A stretch of 64,000 nt of DNA from Ulva prolifera (taxonomy: Eukaryota > Chlorophyta > Ulvophyceae > Ulvales > Ulvaceae). How positions within the stretch are numbered: position 1 is the stretch's first letter; the number at the start of each line of letters is the position of its first letter. Where the stretch lies: contig CM041202.1 of assembly GCA_023078555.1 (NCBI GenBank), positions 682,001 to 746,000 of the forward strand, written 5' to 3'. The notes beneath the pieces are model-generated. The model was not told the DNA's origin, ran no database searches, and was given only the letters and a program-made list of their open reading frames with translations. Shown here piece after piece: positions 21,644 through 35,753 of this stretch. A program made the translations under genes and the position numbers.

Positions 21644-24203
21644 GTGTTCAGAGCGCAAATTGAGCCAACTGTCGCCATGTCCATACCTCCTATTCCACGA
21701 GATACGCGCGGGACGTGTCACTTCACTTCGGAAACATGCGAGCGTGCGTGCGGATGTTTCTTTCATGCTTATGCAGCCATACATGGGACGGATCCTGACA
21801 AGTGCGGCCTGCCAACACTTAGCCGGGGCTGCCAGGGCGACCCGGTGGTGTCGGAGGCACACAAACAGTTTATGTTCCAATATTGTCGAGGTGGGCGTAT
21901 CATTGGCCAAGACCGCAGCTGCAGCAGAAAAGCATTCGTACATCTTCTTCACGATCACTGGGACACATATTCTCAGAATCGGAAATGCCCTCGGAAGAGC
22001 CGGAAGAAAAATGTAAGTCTCAGTGATGAGGAGGGACACGAGCTGGCAAGGTTGTTGGGGACTCCAGTCAACAACAACGGCAGCTTCGAGAGGTACCAGA
22101 ACATAGATGAAGCCATGAAAAAAAACTCGCGTGTGAAGCAACTGGTGGAAAAATCAGATGCCACGTGCAGCATGCTACATGCATGGCTTACCGAGCTGGT
22201 TCCAGCTCTGCGGTACTCTGCAGATGACTGCGCGCCCATACTCCCAGCCAGCACACTCAAGAGACGCCGCCACTGCGCCGACGTGCGTCGGGGGGATGCA
22301 GTGTGGTTTCACCGTGAGCCCACCTACTCCTCCCGTCGGGTCAGCAGGCCTGATGGCACCATGGAGAAGGTGCCTGTCGAATGGAAGGAGGAGTGGTTTG
22401 GCAACCACACCTTCATGCTTGATGCGACATCGGTCTGCAACAAGGAGGGCGAGGCGCATGAATCTTATGGGAAGGTGTACAGCCTGACTGATGAAGTGTT
22501 CCCACCCAGGCTAGTGAGAGCAGACATGCCGATCAGCCAATCCACCTCCATCATGGTGTACTGCGTCATACACAAGCACCTTGGCGTCGTGGTTGGGCCT
22601 GATATCATGTTCACAGGCACCAAGCTTCCACAGTCCAAGATAGATAAGGAGGAACAATTTGCAGATGCTGGTGTCAAGACATGGTGTGCCATTGTGTCAT
22701 GTAGCCTACACATTGCCCCGTGCACCAGCAGTTGTGAGAACACTGCAGTTTTATATGTTCAGGTGGACCAAGATGAATGATGCTGGCAGCTTTCATCAGC
22801 TAGATGCAGAGCTCAAGTATTTACATAGAGAGCAGAGTACATTTTCTGTGCGCCTCTGCCTCAACTACTTTCCCCCAGCTTCATGACAGTGGGCTCACCG
22901 TTGTCACCTGTCAGATAGTGTGTGTATGCTGCAGTGCATACCACTTTGCAAGCTGCACCTGCCATCTGACATTTGATGTACTCATGCCACTGATCTTTGT
23001 CTTTATGGTGCAATCGCATAAGGCTCCACCCTGAATTCATCACAATCCTGTCTTTCCTCGCATCCGCGTCATTTCTTGTGCAGTTTTTCTCATTGAAATG
23101 CTGCGGCCCATCCAACTCAAAGCTTGTGCACCTGTCGCCATGCATCACGGTTGCGTCGATGCTCATGCGTGTGTTATGTGGCACGCAGTGCCAGTCCCAA
23201 AAGATTGCGGCCGAGCTGTCAATCTTCAGAACTTCGTCCGCAAAACACTTGACGTATTTCGAGTATCTCGCGCACTGCGGCTGGTGGGCGGGGCATAGGA
23301 ATCTCGATCGCCGCGAGTCCTTTTGAACCGTTCGTAGCTTCATGACTTTGTAGCAGCTGCGAAACCCGCAGTCACAACGATAGCAGGTTACAGGATTATG
23401 CTTATTTTCTTTGAATCTGTCTCTGCATCTTGCTTGAAGCTTCTCTGTCATCTGCATGTCTTCATTGCCCCGGCCCGAAACACAGTTACGATCCGATCTG
23501 AGCCGCATGCCTGCATGATTTAACGTTTTTCAAAATGCTGCAGAAATGTGGGGGCGAGAGACCTGGTGGTTTCGTTGCCACCGAATTCCAAGAATGGTTT
23601 AGGCTGAAGGCACTCCCGGGAATACAGAAAGCAGCAAGAGAGAACTTTCTGCAGTACAAGGGACCAAAATGGTTCAACTGGAGCTCGTATGCCTCGTTGT
23701 GTGCAGCTGTAGGCCATGTCCACAGTGGGAACAGCCCATTTTTCATGATCTCTCAAGACTGCGACCCGCGCCATTCTATGAAGTATTGGTGGTCCAAGAT
23801 AGACGCCGGCAAGGCGCTCGCTGGCACCATCATTGACCGCAGAGACATACAAGCTGGGCAACCGGGTCATATCCCCATTGACAAGGTAAAAAATTATGTC
23901 CCCACTGCCCCTAAGGTCCCCGACAGTTTGCAGTTTGCTATCGAGAGCGTGTTCGCTCAAGTCAAGACCAGATACTACACTCTGCTGCATGGGTTGCATC
24001 ACATCACTCCTGCTGACATGGTGTGGGCATTGGAAAAGGCCTTTGATGAGGTGGCCACACCAGAGACTGTCAAGAGCTGCTTCCAGCACTGCGAGGAGAA
24101 CATGCGTATCTTTTGTGGCAAAGAAGACGAGTCTGTGTGGTTGGGAGGGGTGCAGTACCATTGCACCCATGGCAACTGGTTGCCAAAGGTTAGGAGAGGT
24201 TGA
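21644..24203 (+). CDS. DDE transposase, array copy 2 (N half 21644-22780, C half 23535-24203)
   Basis: Same two frames as at 17794 and 19685. The proposed splice is 22762/23544, with the antisense nuclease in the intervening sequence. Confidence 0.65.
22861..23508 (-). CDS. Vsr-like nuclease, array copy 3
   Basis: Identical frame to 15161-15808, nested antisense in the transposase of 21644-24203. Confidence 0.75.
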   Translation of the reverse strand: MRLRSDRNCVSGRGNEDMQMTEKLQARCRDRFKENKHNPVTCYRCDCGFRSCYKVMKLRTVQKDSRRSRFLCPAHQPQCARYSKYVKCFADEVLKIDSSAAIFWDWHCVPHNTRMSIDATVMHGDRCTSFELDGPQHFNEKNCTRNDADARKDRIVMNSGWSLMRLHHKDKDQWHEYIKCQMAGAACKVVCTAAYTHYLTGDNGEPTVMKLGESS

Positions 24204-24452
24204 GCATGTGCTTTTTTTCGAACAGCTTTGCCTTCAGATTGAACTGCATTGGTTTTTCTGCTTTTTTTGGGACCCGTGTTGGTACACTCTGCATTTCTGG
24301 CTCCTTGTAACGCAGGAGCTGAGACAACATGTGCATGCCCTCCACAGTATATGCTATGCACTACTGTATGTGTTAGCATGATTGCGTTGTGCTTTCTGCA
24401 AAATCAAGTCAACTGTTGTACACATATGCACATGCATAGTCATGCGTAAACA

Positions 24453-25211
24453 CGGTGCCGGAAAAGCTAATGGGGCCTTTCAGTTAGGTGAATCGAGTGG
24501 CCTACCCCCCAGACCATCAGCCCGAATGCACGGCAAACAAGCCCCACACACACACACGTACACTGTGCGACTCTCATCGAAAATTCAGAAAATCTGCGGG
24601 GTGGAGGGCCCACCTGCCAGATGCGTTTGTCCTGCCCCTAGAGCAGAACCAAAGGCACCTTGTGGTGGGCAGGCCTACTGAGACCGCAACCAGCCCCGAT
24701 CACACAGATCGGCTGGTATCCCGCTGAAAATCTCCCAGTGTAAAGACAACCCACCGGCCTGTGAATCCACAAACTCCCGCCGGTACCGGTCTCTGTACCA
24801 GCCTAGTGGCGTTGCAGACTTCCAGACCTCGCGGCCACCACGACAGCGTTCAGAAATCACAGCAGCACCACTCGGATGTGTTGGAATCTAATTCTGGCAA
24901 GCGCACCATCCATGAGTAGCTCGAGAACGTGTGCTGCTACGGCAGTCAACATGCCGTGCCGGCCCACTCACTGCACCATATGCCCCATGCGAGCATCACG
25001 AGACTCACAAAAACGCCCTCTATTCAACCAGGCCGTCCACGCCTGCTCTCGTGCACTGTAAATGCCTGTGGTTCTGGTCGTCGCACTTCCATGCATACAT
25101 GCACATATATAGAGTGTGTGCGGGTGCGCTGCTTGTGCAGCCTCTGCCCACCTCTGATACTGCTTATGGTGATGTTTATGTTGAAAGGCCCCATTAGCGT
25201 TTTGAGCACCG
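24453..25211 (+). mobile_element. Miniature element, array copy 3
   Basis: Repeat of 16753-17511 at +7,700. Confidence 0.75.
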
Positions 25212-25493
25212 TATTCAGAATTCTAAAATCTAGACCAAGAGTCCGTTGCAGATTCTGCCTGCTCATGCGCCTCGGGGATGTTGTGCATTGTGCGATTCGG
25301 TGATCAGGTGGCGCCGCACCCGGCGCAAACCCGGCCGCATGGCCACCCTGCCACTGCGCCTGTGCACAACCACTGATGACGTAACAGCTGTGCCACGTAC
25401 ATCAACACCGTCGGCATTCTATCCCACGCCGGCGTCTTTCAAAACGATTGAAGACTATAAGCATGATGCACGTACAATGTTCTTGCGTTTGAT

Positions 25494-28053
25494 GTGTTCA
25501 GAGCGCAAATTGAGCCAACTGTCGCCATGTCCATACCTCCTATTCCACGAGATACGCGCGGGACGTGTCACTTCACTTCGGAAACATGCGAGCGTGCGTG
25601 CGGATGTTTCTTTCATGCTTATGCAGCCATACATGGGACGGATCCTGACAAGTGCGGCCTGCCAACACTTAGCCGGGGCTGCCAGGGCGACCCGGTGGTG
25701 TCGGAGGCACACAAACAGTTTATGTTCCAATATTGTCGAGGTGGGCGTATCATTGGCCAAGACCGCAGCTGCAGCAGAAAAGCATTCGTACATCTTCTTC
25801 ACGATCACTGGGACACATATTCTCAGAATCGGAAATGCCCTCGGAAGAGCCGGAAGAAAAATGTAAGTCTCAGTGATGAGGAGGGACACGAGCTGGCAAG
25901 GTTGTTGGGGACTCCAGTCAACAACAACGGCAGCTTCGAGAGGTACCAGAACATAGATGAAGCCATGAAAAAAAACTCGCGTGTGAAGCAACTGGTGGAA
26001 AAATCAGATGCCACGTGCAGCATGCTACATGCATGGCTTACCGAGCTGGTTCCAGCTCTGCGGTACTCTGCAGATGACTGCGCGCCCATACTCCCAGCCA
26101 GCACACTCAAGAGACGCCGCCACTGCGCCGACGTGCGTCGGGGGGATGCAGTGTGGTTTCACCGTGAGCCCACCTACTCCTCCCGTCGGGTCAGCAGGCC
26201 TGATGGCACCATGGAGAAGGTGCCTGTCGAATGGAAGGAGGAGTGGTTTGGCAACCACACCTTCATGCTTGATGCGACATCGGTCTGCAACAAGGAGGGC
26301 GAGGCGCATGAATCTTATGGGAAGGTGTACAGCCTGACTGATGAAGTGTTCCCACCCAGGCTAGTGAGAGCAGACATGCCGATCAGCCAATCCACCTCCA
26401 TCATGGTGTACTGCGTCATACACAAGCACCTTGGCGTCGTGGTTGGGCCTGATATCATGTTCACAGGCACCAAGCTTCCACAGTCCAAGATAGATAAGGA
26501 GGAACAATTTGCAGATGCTGGTGTCAAGACATGGTGTGCCATTGTGTCATGTAGCCTACACATTGCCCCGTGCACCAGCAGTTGTGAGAACACTGCAGTT
26601 TTATATGTTCAGGTGGACCAAGATGAATGATGCTGGCAGCTTTCATCAGCTAGATGCAGAGCTCAAGTATTTACATAGAGAGCAGAGTACATTTTCTGTG
26701 CGCCTCTGCCTCAACTACTTTCCCCCAGCTTCATGACAGTGGGCTCACCGTTGTCACCTGTCAGATAGTGTGTGTATGCTGCAGTGCATACCACTTTGCA
26801 AGCTGCACCTGCCATCTGACATTTGATGTACTCATGCCACTGATCTTTGTCTTTATGGTGCAATCGCATAAGGCTCCACCCTGAATTCATCACAATCCTG
26901 TCTTTCCTCGCATCCGCGTCATTTCTTGTGCAGTTTTTCTCATTGAAATGCTGCGGCCCATCCAACTCAAAGCTTGTGCACCTGTCGCCATGCATCACGG
27001 TTGCGTCGATGCTCATGCGTGTGTTATGTGGCACGCAGTGCCAGTCCCAAAAGATTGCGGCCGAGCTGTCAATCTTCAGAACTTCGTCCGCAAAACACTT
27101 GACGTATTTCGAGTATCTCGCGCACTGCGGCTGGTGGGCGGGGCATAGGAATCTCGATCGCCGCGAGTCCTTTTGAACCGTTCGTAGCTTCATGACTTTG
27201 TAGCAGCTGCGAAACCCGCAGTCACAACGATAGCAGGTTACAGGATTATGCTTATTTTCTTTGAATCTGTCTCTGCATCTTGCTTGAAGCTTCTCTGTCA
27301 TCTGCATGTCTTCATTGCCCCGGCCCGAAACACAGTTACGATCCGATCTGAGCCGCATGCCTGCATGATTTAACGTTTTTCAAAATGCTGCAGAAATGTG
27401 GGGGCGAGAGACCTGGTGGTTTCGTTGCCACCGAATTCCAAGAATGGTTTAGGCTGAAGGCACTCCCGGGAATACAGAAAGCAGCAAGAGAGAACTTTCT
27501 GCAGTACAAGGGACCAAAATGGTTCAACTGGAGCTCGTATGCCTCGTTGTGTGCAGCTGTAGGCCATGTCCACAGTGGGAACAGCCCATTTTTCATGATC
27601 TCTCAAGACTGCGACCCGCGCCATTCTATGAAGTATTGGTGGTCCAAGATAGACGCCGGCAAGGCGCTCGCTGGCACCATCATTGACCGCAGAGACATAC
27701 AAGCTGGGCAACCGGGTCATATCCCCATTGACAAGGTAAAAAATTATGTCCCCACTGCCCCTAAGGTCCCCGACAGTTTGCAGTTTGCTATCGAGAGCGT
27801 GTTCGCTCAAGTCAAGACCAGATACTACACTCTGCTGCATGGGTTGCATCACATCACTCCTGCTGACATGGTGTGGGCATTGGAAAAGGCCTTTGATGAG
27901 GTGGCCACACCAGAGACTGTCAAGAGCTGCTTCCAGCACTGCGAGGAGAACATGCGTATCTTTTGTGGCAAAGAAGACGAGTCTGTGTGGTTGGGAGGGG
28001 TGCAGTACCATTGCACCCATGGCAACTGGTTGCCAAAGGTTAGGAGAGGTTGA
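25494..28053 (+). CDS. DDE transposase, array copy 3 (25494-26630 and 27385-28053)
   Basis: Both halves are present with no change in reading frame relative to the first pair. Confidence 0.65.
26711..27358 (-). CDS. Vsr-like nuclease, array copy 4
   Basis: Same 215-codon frame, antisense between the halves of transposase copy 3. Confidence 0.75.
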   Translation of the reverse strand: MRLRSDRNCVSGRGNEDMQMTEKLQARCRDRFKENKHNPVTCYRCDCGFRSCYKVMKLRTVQKDSRRSRFLCPAHQPQCARYSKYVKCFADEVLKIDSSAAIFWDWHCVPHNTRMSIDATVMHGDRCTSFELDGPQHFNEKNCTRNDADARKDRIVMNSGWSLMRLHHKDKDQWHEYIKCQMAGAACKVVCTAAYTHYLTGDNGEPTVMKLGESS

Positions 28054-28302
28054 GCATGTGCTTTTTTTCGAACAGCTTTGCCTTCAGATTGAACTGCATT
28101 GGTTTTTCTGCTTTTTTTGGGACCCGTGTTGGTACACTCTGCATTTCTGGCTCCTTGTAACGCAGGAGCTGAGACAACATGTGCATGCCCTCCACAGTAT
28201 ATGCTATGCACTACTGTATGTGTTAGCATGATTGCGTTGTGCTTTCTGCAAAATCAAGTCAACTGTTGTACACATATGCACATGCATAGTCATGCGTAAA
28301 CA

Positions 28303-29061
28303 CGGTGCCGGAAAAGCTAATGGGGCCTTTCAGTTAGGTGAATCGAGTGGCCTACCCCCCAGACCATCAGCCCGAATGCACGGCAAACAAGCCCCACACA
28401 CACACACGTACACTGTGCGACTCTCATCGAAAATTCAGAAAATCTGCGGGGTGGAGGGCCCACCTGCCAGATGCGTTTGTCCTGCCCCTAGAGCAGAACC
28501 AAAGGCACCTTGTGGTGGGCAGGCCTACTGAGACCGCAACCAGCCCCGATCACACAGATCGGCTGGTATCCCGCTGAAAATCTCCCAGTGTAAAGACAAC
28601 CCACCGGCCTGTGAATCCACAAACTCCCGCCGGTACCGGTCTCTGTACCAGCCTAGTGGCGTTGCAGACTTCCAGACCTCGCGGCCACCACGACAGCGTT
28701 CAGAAATCACAGCAGCACCACTCGGATGTGTTGGAATCTAATTCTGGCAAGCGCACCATCCATGAGTAGCTCGAGAACGTGTGCTGCTACGGCAGTCAAC
28801 ATGCCGTGCCGGCCCACTCACTGCACCATATGCCCCATGCGAGCATCACGAGACTCACAAAAACGCCCTCTATTCAACCAGGCCGTCCACGCCTGCTCTC
28901 GTGCACTGTAAATGCCTGTGGTTCTGGTCGTCGCACTTCCATGCATACATGCACATATATAGAGTGTGTGCGGGTGCGCTGCTTGTGCAGCCTCTGCCCA
29001 CCTCTGATACTGCTTATGGTGATGTTTATGTTGAAAGGCCCCATTAGCGTTTTGAGCACCG
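28303..29061 (+). mobile_element. Miniature element, array copy 4
   Basis: Repeat of 16753-17511 at +11,550. Confidence 0.75.
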
Positions 29062-29343
29062 TATTCAGAATTCTAAAATCTAGACCAAGAGTCCGTTGCA
29101 GATTCTGCCTGCTCATGCGCCTCGGGGATGTTGTGCATTGTGCGATTCGGTGATCAGGTGGCGCCGCACCCGGCGCAAACCCGGCCGCATGGCCACCCTG
29201 CCACTGCGCCTGTGCACAACCACTGATGACGTAACAGCTGTGCCACGTACATCAACACCGTCGGCATTCTATCCCACGCCGGCGTCTTTCAAAACGATTG
29301 AAGACTATAAGCATGATGCACGTACAATGTTCTTGCGTTTGAT

Positions 29344-31903
29344 GTGTTCAGAGCGCAAATTGAGCCAACTGTCGCCATGTCCATACCTCCTATTCCACGA
29401 GATACGCGCGGGACGTGTCACTTCACTTCGGAAACATGCGAGCGTGCGTGCGGATGTTTCTTTCATGCTTATGCAGCCATACATGGGACGGATCCTGACA
29501 AGTGCGGCCTGCCAACACTTAGCCGGGGCTGCCAGGGCGACCCGGTGGTGTCGGAGGCACACAAACAGTTTATGTTCCAATATTGTCGAGGTGGGCGTAT
29601 CATTGGCCAAGACCGCAGCTGCAGCAGAAAAGCATTCGTACATCTTCTTCACGATCACTGGGACACATATTCTCAGAATCGGAAATGCCCTCGGAAGAGC
29701 CGGAAGAAAAATGTAAGTCTCAGTGATGAGGAGGGACACGAGCTGGCAAGGTTGTTGGGGACTCCAGTCAACAACAACGGCAGCTTCGAGAGGTACCAGA
29801 ACATAGATGAAGCCATGAAAAAAAACTCGCGTGTGAAGCAACTGGTGGAAAAATCAGATGCCACGTGCAGCATGCTACATGCATGGCTTACCGAGCTGGT
29901 TCCAGCTCTGCGGTACTCTGCAGATGACTGCGCGCCCATACTCCCAGCCAGCACACTCAAGAGACGCCGCCACTGCGCCGACGTGCGTCGGGGGGATGCA
30001 GTGTGGTTTCACCGTGAGCCCACCTACTCCTCCCGTCGGGTCAGCAGGCCTGATGGCACCATGGAGAAGGTGCCTGTCGAATGGAAGGAGGAGTGGTTTG
30101 GCAACCACACCTTCATGCTTGATGCGACATCGGTCTGCAACAAGGAGGGCGAGGCGCATGAATCTTATGGGAAGGTGTACAGCCTGACTGATGAAGTGTT
30201 CCCACCCAGGCTAGTGAGAGCAGACATGCCGATCAGCCAATCCACCTCCATCATGGTGTACTGCGTCATACACAAGCACCTTGGCGTCGTGGTTGGGCCT
30301 GATATCATGTTCACAGGCACCAAGCTTCCACAGTCCAAGATAGATAAGGAGGAACAATTTGCAGATGCTGGTGTCAAGACATGGTGTGCCATTGTGTCAT
30401 GTAGCCTACACATTGCCCCGTGCACCAGCAGTTGTGAGAACACTGCAGTTTTATATGTTCAGGTGGACCAAGATGAATGATGCTGGCAGCTTTCATCAGC
30501 TAGATGCAGAGCTCAAGTATTTACATAGAGAGCAGAGTACATTTTCTGTGCGCCTCTGCCTCAACTACTTTCCCCCAGCTTCATGACAGTGGGCTCACCG
30601 TTGTCACCTGTCAGATAGTGTGTGTATGCTGCAGTGCATACCACTTTGCAAGCTGCACCTGCCATCTGACATTTGATGTACTCATGCCACTGATCTTTGT
30701 CTTTATGGTGCAATCGCATAAGGCTCCACCCTGAATTCATCACAATCCTGTCTTTCCTCGCATCCGCGTCATTTCTTGTGCAGTTTTTCTCATTGAAATG
30801 CTGCGGCCCATCCAACTCAAAGCTTGTGCACCTGTCGCCATGCATCACGGTTGCGTCGATGCTCATGCGTGTGTTATGTGGCACGCAGTGCCAGTCCCAA
30901 AAGATTGCGGCCGAGCTGTCAATCTTCAGAACTTCGTCCGCAAAACACTTGACGTATTTCGAGTATCTCGCGCACTGCGGCTGGTGGGCGGGGCATAGGA
31001 ATCTCGATCGCCGCGAGTCCTTTTGAACCGTTCGTAGCTTCATGACTTTGTAGCAGCTGCGAAACCCGCAGTCACAACGATAGCAGGTTACAGGATTATG
31101 CTTATTTTCTTTGAATCTGTCTCTGCATCTTGCTTGAAGCTTCTCTGTCATCTGCATGTCTTCATTGCCCCGGCCCGAAACACAGTTACGATCCGATCTG
31201 AGCCGCATGCCTGCATGATTTAACGTTTTTCAAAATGCTGCAGAAATGTGGGGGCGAGAGACCTGGTGGTTTCGTTGCCACCGAATTCCAAGAATGGTTT
31301 AGGCTGAAGGCACTCCCGGGAATACAGAAAGCAGCAAGAGAGAACTTTCTGCAGTACAAGGGACCAAAATGGTTCAACTGGAGCTCGTATGCCTCGTTGT
31401 GTGCAGCTGTAGGCCATGTCCACAGTGGGAACAGCCCATTTTTCATGATCTCTCAAGACTGCGACCCGCGCCATTCTATGAAGTATTGGTGGTCCAAGAT
31501 AGACGCCGGCAAGGCGCTCGCTGGCACCATCATTGACCGCAGAGACATACAAGCTGGGCAACCGGGTCATATCCCCATTGACAAGGTAAAAAATTATGTC
31601 CCCACTGCCCCTAAGGTCCCCGACAGTTTGCAGTTTGCTATCGAGAGCGTGTTCGCTCAAGTCAAGACCAGATACTACACTCTGCTGCATGGGTTGCATC
31701 ACATCACTCCTGCTGACATGGTGTGGGCATTGGAAAAGGCCTTTGATGAGGTGGCCACACCAGAGACTGTCAAGAGCTGCTTCCAGCACTGCGAGGAGAA
31801 CATGCGTATCTTTTGTGGCAAAGAAGACGAGTCTGTGTGGTTGGGAGGGGTGCAGTACCATTGCACCCATGGCAACTGGTTGCCAAAGGTTAGGAGAGGT
31901 TGA
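29344..31903 (+). CDS. DDE transposase, array copy 4 (29344-30480 and 31235-31903)
   Basis: Both halves intact, same frames as the first pair. Confidence 0.65.
30561..31208 (-). CDS. Vsr-like nuclease, array copy 5
   Basis: Same 215-codon frame, antisense between the halves of transposase copy 4. Confidence 0.75.
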   Translation of the reverse strand: MRLRSDRNCVSGRGNEDMQMTEKLQARCRDRFKENKHNPVTCYRCDCGFRSCYKVMKLRTVQKDSRRSRFLCPAHQPQCARYSKYVKCFADEVLKIDSSAAIFWDWHCVPHNTRMSIDATVMHGDRCTSFELDGPQHFNEKNCTRNDADARKDRIVMNSGWSLMRLHHKDKDQWHEYIKCQMAGAACKVVCTAAYTHYLTGDNGEPTVMKLGESS

Positions 31904-32152
31904 GCATGTGCTTTTTTTCGAACAGCTTTGCCTTCAGATTGAACTGCATTGGTTTTTCTGCTTTTTTTGGGACCCGTGTTGGTACACTCTGCATTTCTGG
32001 CTCCTTGTAACGCAGGAGCTGAGACAACATGTGCATGCCCTCCACAGTATATGCTATGCACTACTGTATGTGTTAGCATGATTGCGTTGTGCTTTCTGCA
32101 AAATCAAGTCAACTGTTGTACACATATGCACATGCATAGTCATGCGTAAACA

Positions 32153-32911
32153 CGGTGCCGGAAAAGCTAATGGGGCCTTTCAGTTAGGTGAATCGAGTGG
32201 CCTACCCCCCAGACCATCAGCCCGAATGCACGGCAAACAAGCCCCACACACACACACGTACACTGTGCGACTCTCATCGAAAATTCAGAAAATCTGCGGG
32301 GTGGAGGGCCCACCTGCCAGATGCGTTTGTCCTGCCCCTAGAGCAGAACCAAAGGCACCTTGTGGTGGGCAGGCCTACTGAGACCGCAACCAGCCCCGAT
32401 CACACAGATCGGCTGGTATCCCGCTGAAAATCTCCCAGTGTAAAGACAACCCACCGGCCTGTGAATCCACAAACTCCCGCCGGTACCGGTCTCTGTACCA
32501 GCCTAGTGGCGTTGCAGACTTCCAGACCTCGCGGCCACCACGACAGCGTTCAGAAATCACAGCAGCACCACTCGGATGTGTTGGAATCTAATTCTGGCAA
32601 GCGCACCATCCATGAGTAGCTCGAGAACGTGTGCTGCTACGGCAGTCAACATGCCGTGCCGGCCCACTCACTGCACCATATGCCCCATGCGAGCATCACG
32701 AGACTCACAAAAACGCCCTCTATTCAACCAGGCCGTCCACGCCTGCTCTCGTGCACTGTAAATGCCTGTGGTTCTGGTCGTCGCACTTCCATGCATACAT
32801 GCACATATATAGAGTGTGTGCGGGTGCGCTGCTTGTGCAGCCTCTGCCCACCTCTGATACTGCTTATGGTGATGTTTATGTTGAAAGGCCCCATTAGCGT
32901 TTTGAGCACCG
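32153..32911 (+). mobile_element. Miniature element, array copy 5
   Basis: Repeat of 16753-17511 at +15,400. Confidence 0.75.
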
Positions 32912-33193
32912 TATTCAGAATTCTAAAATCTAGACCAAGAGTCCGTTGCAGATTCTGCCTGCTCATGCGCCTCGGGGATGTTGTGCATTGTGCGATTCGG
33001 TGATCAGGTGGCGCCGCACCCGGCGCAAACCCGGCCGCATGGCCACCCTGCCACTGCGCCTGTGCACAACCACTGATGACGTAACAGCTGTGCCACGTAC
33101 ATCAACACCGTCGGCATTCTATCCCACGCCGGCGTCTTTCAAAACGATTGAAGACTATAAGCATGATGCACGTACAATGTTCTTGCGTTTGAT

Positions 33194-35753
33194 GTGTTCA
33201 GAGCGCAAATTGAGCCAACTGTCGCCATGTCCATACCTCCTATTCCACGAGATACGCGCGGGACGTGTCACTTCACTTCGGAAACATGCGAGCGTGCGTG
33301 CGGATGTTTCTTTCATGCTTATGCAGCCATACATGGGACGGATCCTGACAAGTGCGGCCTGCCAACACTTAGCCGGGGCTGCCAGGGCGACCCGGTGGTG
33401 TCGGAGGCACACAAACAGTTTATGTTCCAATATTGTCGAGGTGGGCGTATCATTGGCCAAGACCGCAGCTGCAGCAGAAAAGCATTCGTACATCTTCTTC
33501 ACGATCACTGGGACACATATTCTCAGAATCGGAAATGCCCTCGGAAGAGCCGGAAGAAAAATGTAAGTCTCAGTGATGAGGAGGGACACGAGCTGGCAAG
33601 GTTGTTGGGGACTCCAGTCAACAACAACGGCAGCTTCGAGAGGTACCAGAACATAGATGAAGCCATGAAAAAAAACTCGCGTGTGAAGCAACTGGTGGAA
33701 AAATCAGATGCCACGTGCAGCATGCTACATGCATGGCTTACCGAGCTGGTTCCAGCTCTGCGGTACTCTGCAGATGACTGCGCGCCCATACTCCCAGCCA
33801 GCACACTCAAGAGACGCCGCCACTGCGCCGACGTGCGTCGGGGGGATGCAGTGTGGTTTCACCGTGAGCCCACCTACTCCTCCCGTCGGGTCAGCAGGCC
33901 TGATGGCACCATGGAGAAGGTGCCTGTCGAATGGAAGGAGGAGTGGTTTGGCAACCACACCTTCATGCTTGATGCGACATCGGTCTGCAACAAGGAGGGC
34001 GAGGCGCATGAATCTTATGGGAAGGTGTACAGCCTGACTGATGAAGTGTTCCCACCCAGGCTAGTGAGAGCAGACATGCCGATCAGCCAATCCACCTCCA
34101 TCATGGTGTACTGCGTCATACACAAGCACCTTGGCGTCGTGGTTGGGCCTGATATCATGTTCACAGGCACCAAGCTTCCACAGTCCAAGATAGATAAGGA
34201 GGAACAATTTGCAGATGCTGGTGTCAAGACATGGTGTGCCATTGTGTCATGTAGCCTACACATTGCCCCGTGCACCAGCAGTTGTGAGAACACTGCAGTT
34301 TTATATGTTCAGGTGGACCAAGATGAATGATGCTGGCAGCTTTCATCAGCTAGATGCAGAGCTCAAGTATTTACATAGAGAGCAGAGTACATTTTCTGTG
34401 CGCCTCTGCCTCAACTACTTTCCCCCAGCTTCATGACAGTGGGCTCACCGTTGTCACCTGTCAGATAGTGTGTGTATGCTGCAGTGCATACCACTTTGCA
34501 AGCTGCACCTGCCATCTGACATTTGATGTACTCATGCCACTGATCTTTGTCTTTATGGTGCAATCGCATAAGGCTCCACCCTGAATTCATCACAATCCTG
34601 TCTTTCCTCGCATCCGCGTCATTTCTTGTGCAGTTTTTCTCATTGAAATGCTGCGGCCCATCCAACTCAAAGCTTGTGCACCTGTCGCCATGCATCACGG
34701 TTGCGTCGATGCTCATGCGTGTGTTATGTGGCACGCAGTGCCAGTCCCAAAAGATTGCGGCCGAGCTGTCAATCTTCAGAACTTCGTCCGCAAAACACTT
34801 GACGTATTTCGAGTATCTCGCGCACTGCGGCTGGTGGGCGGGGCATAGGAATCTCGATCGCCGCGAGTCCTTTTGAACCGTTCGTAGCTTCATGACTTTG
34901 TAGCAGCTGCGAAACCCGCAGTCACAACGATAGCAGGTTACAGGATTATGCTTATTTTCTTTGAATCTGTCTCTGCATCTTGCTTGAAGCTTCTCTGTCA
35001 TCTGCATGTCTTCATTGCCCCGGCCCGAAACACAGTTACGATCCGATCTGAGCCGCATGCCTGCATGATTTAACGTTTTTCAAAATGCTGCAGAAATGTG
35101 GGGGCGAGAGACCTGGTGGTTTCGTTGCCACCGAATTCCAAGAATGGTTTAGGCTGAAGGCACTCCCGGGAATACAGAAAGCAGCAAGAGAGAACTTTCT
35201 GCAGTACAAGGGACCAAAATGGTTCAACTGGAGCTCGTATGCCTCGTTGTGTGCAGCTGTAGGCCATGTCCACAGTGGGAACAGCCCATTTTTCATGATC
35301 TCTCAAGACTGCGACCCGCGCCATTCTATGAAGTATTGGTGGTCCAAGATAGACGCCGGCAAGGCGCTCGCTGGCACCATCATTGACCGCAGAGACATAC
35401 AAGCTGGGCAACCGGGTCATATCCCCATTGACAAGGTAAAAAATTATGTCCCCACTGCCCCTAAGGTCCCCGACAGTTTGCAGTTTGCTATCGAGAGCGT
35501 GTTCGCTCAAGTCAAGACCAGATACTACACTCTGCTGCATGGGTTGCATCACATCACTCCTGCTGACATGGTGTGGGCATTGGAAAAGGCCTTTGATGAG
35601 GTGGCCACACCAGAGACTGTCAAGAGCTGCTTCCAGCACTGCGAGGAGAACATGCGTATCTTTTGTGGCAAAGAAGACGAGTCTGTGTGGTTGGGAGGGG
35701 TGCAGTACCATTGCACCCATGGCAACTGGTTGCCAAAGGTTAGGAGAGGTTGA
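33194..35753 (+). CDS. DDE transposase, array copy 5 (33194-34330 and 35085-35753)
   Basis: Both halves intact, same frames as the first pair. Confidence 0.65.
34411..35058 (-). CDS. Vsr-like nuclease, array copy 6
   Basis: Same 215-codon frame, antisense between the halves of transposase copy 5. Confidence 0.75.
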   Translation of the reverse strand: MRLRSDRNCVSGRGNEDMQMTEKLQARCRDRFKENKHNPVTCYRCDCGFRSCYKVMKLRTVQKDSRRSRFLCPAHQPQCARYSKYVKCFADEVLKIDSSAAIFWDWHCVPHNTRMSIDATVMHGDRCTSFELDGPQHFNEKNCTRNDADARKDRIVMNSGWSLMRLHHKDKDQWHEYIKCQMAGAACKVVCTAAYTHYLTGDNGEPTVMKLGESS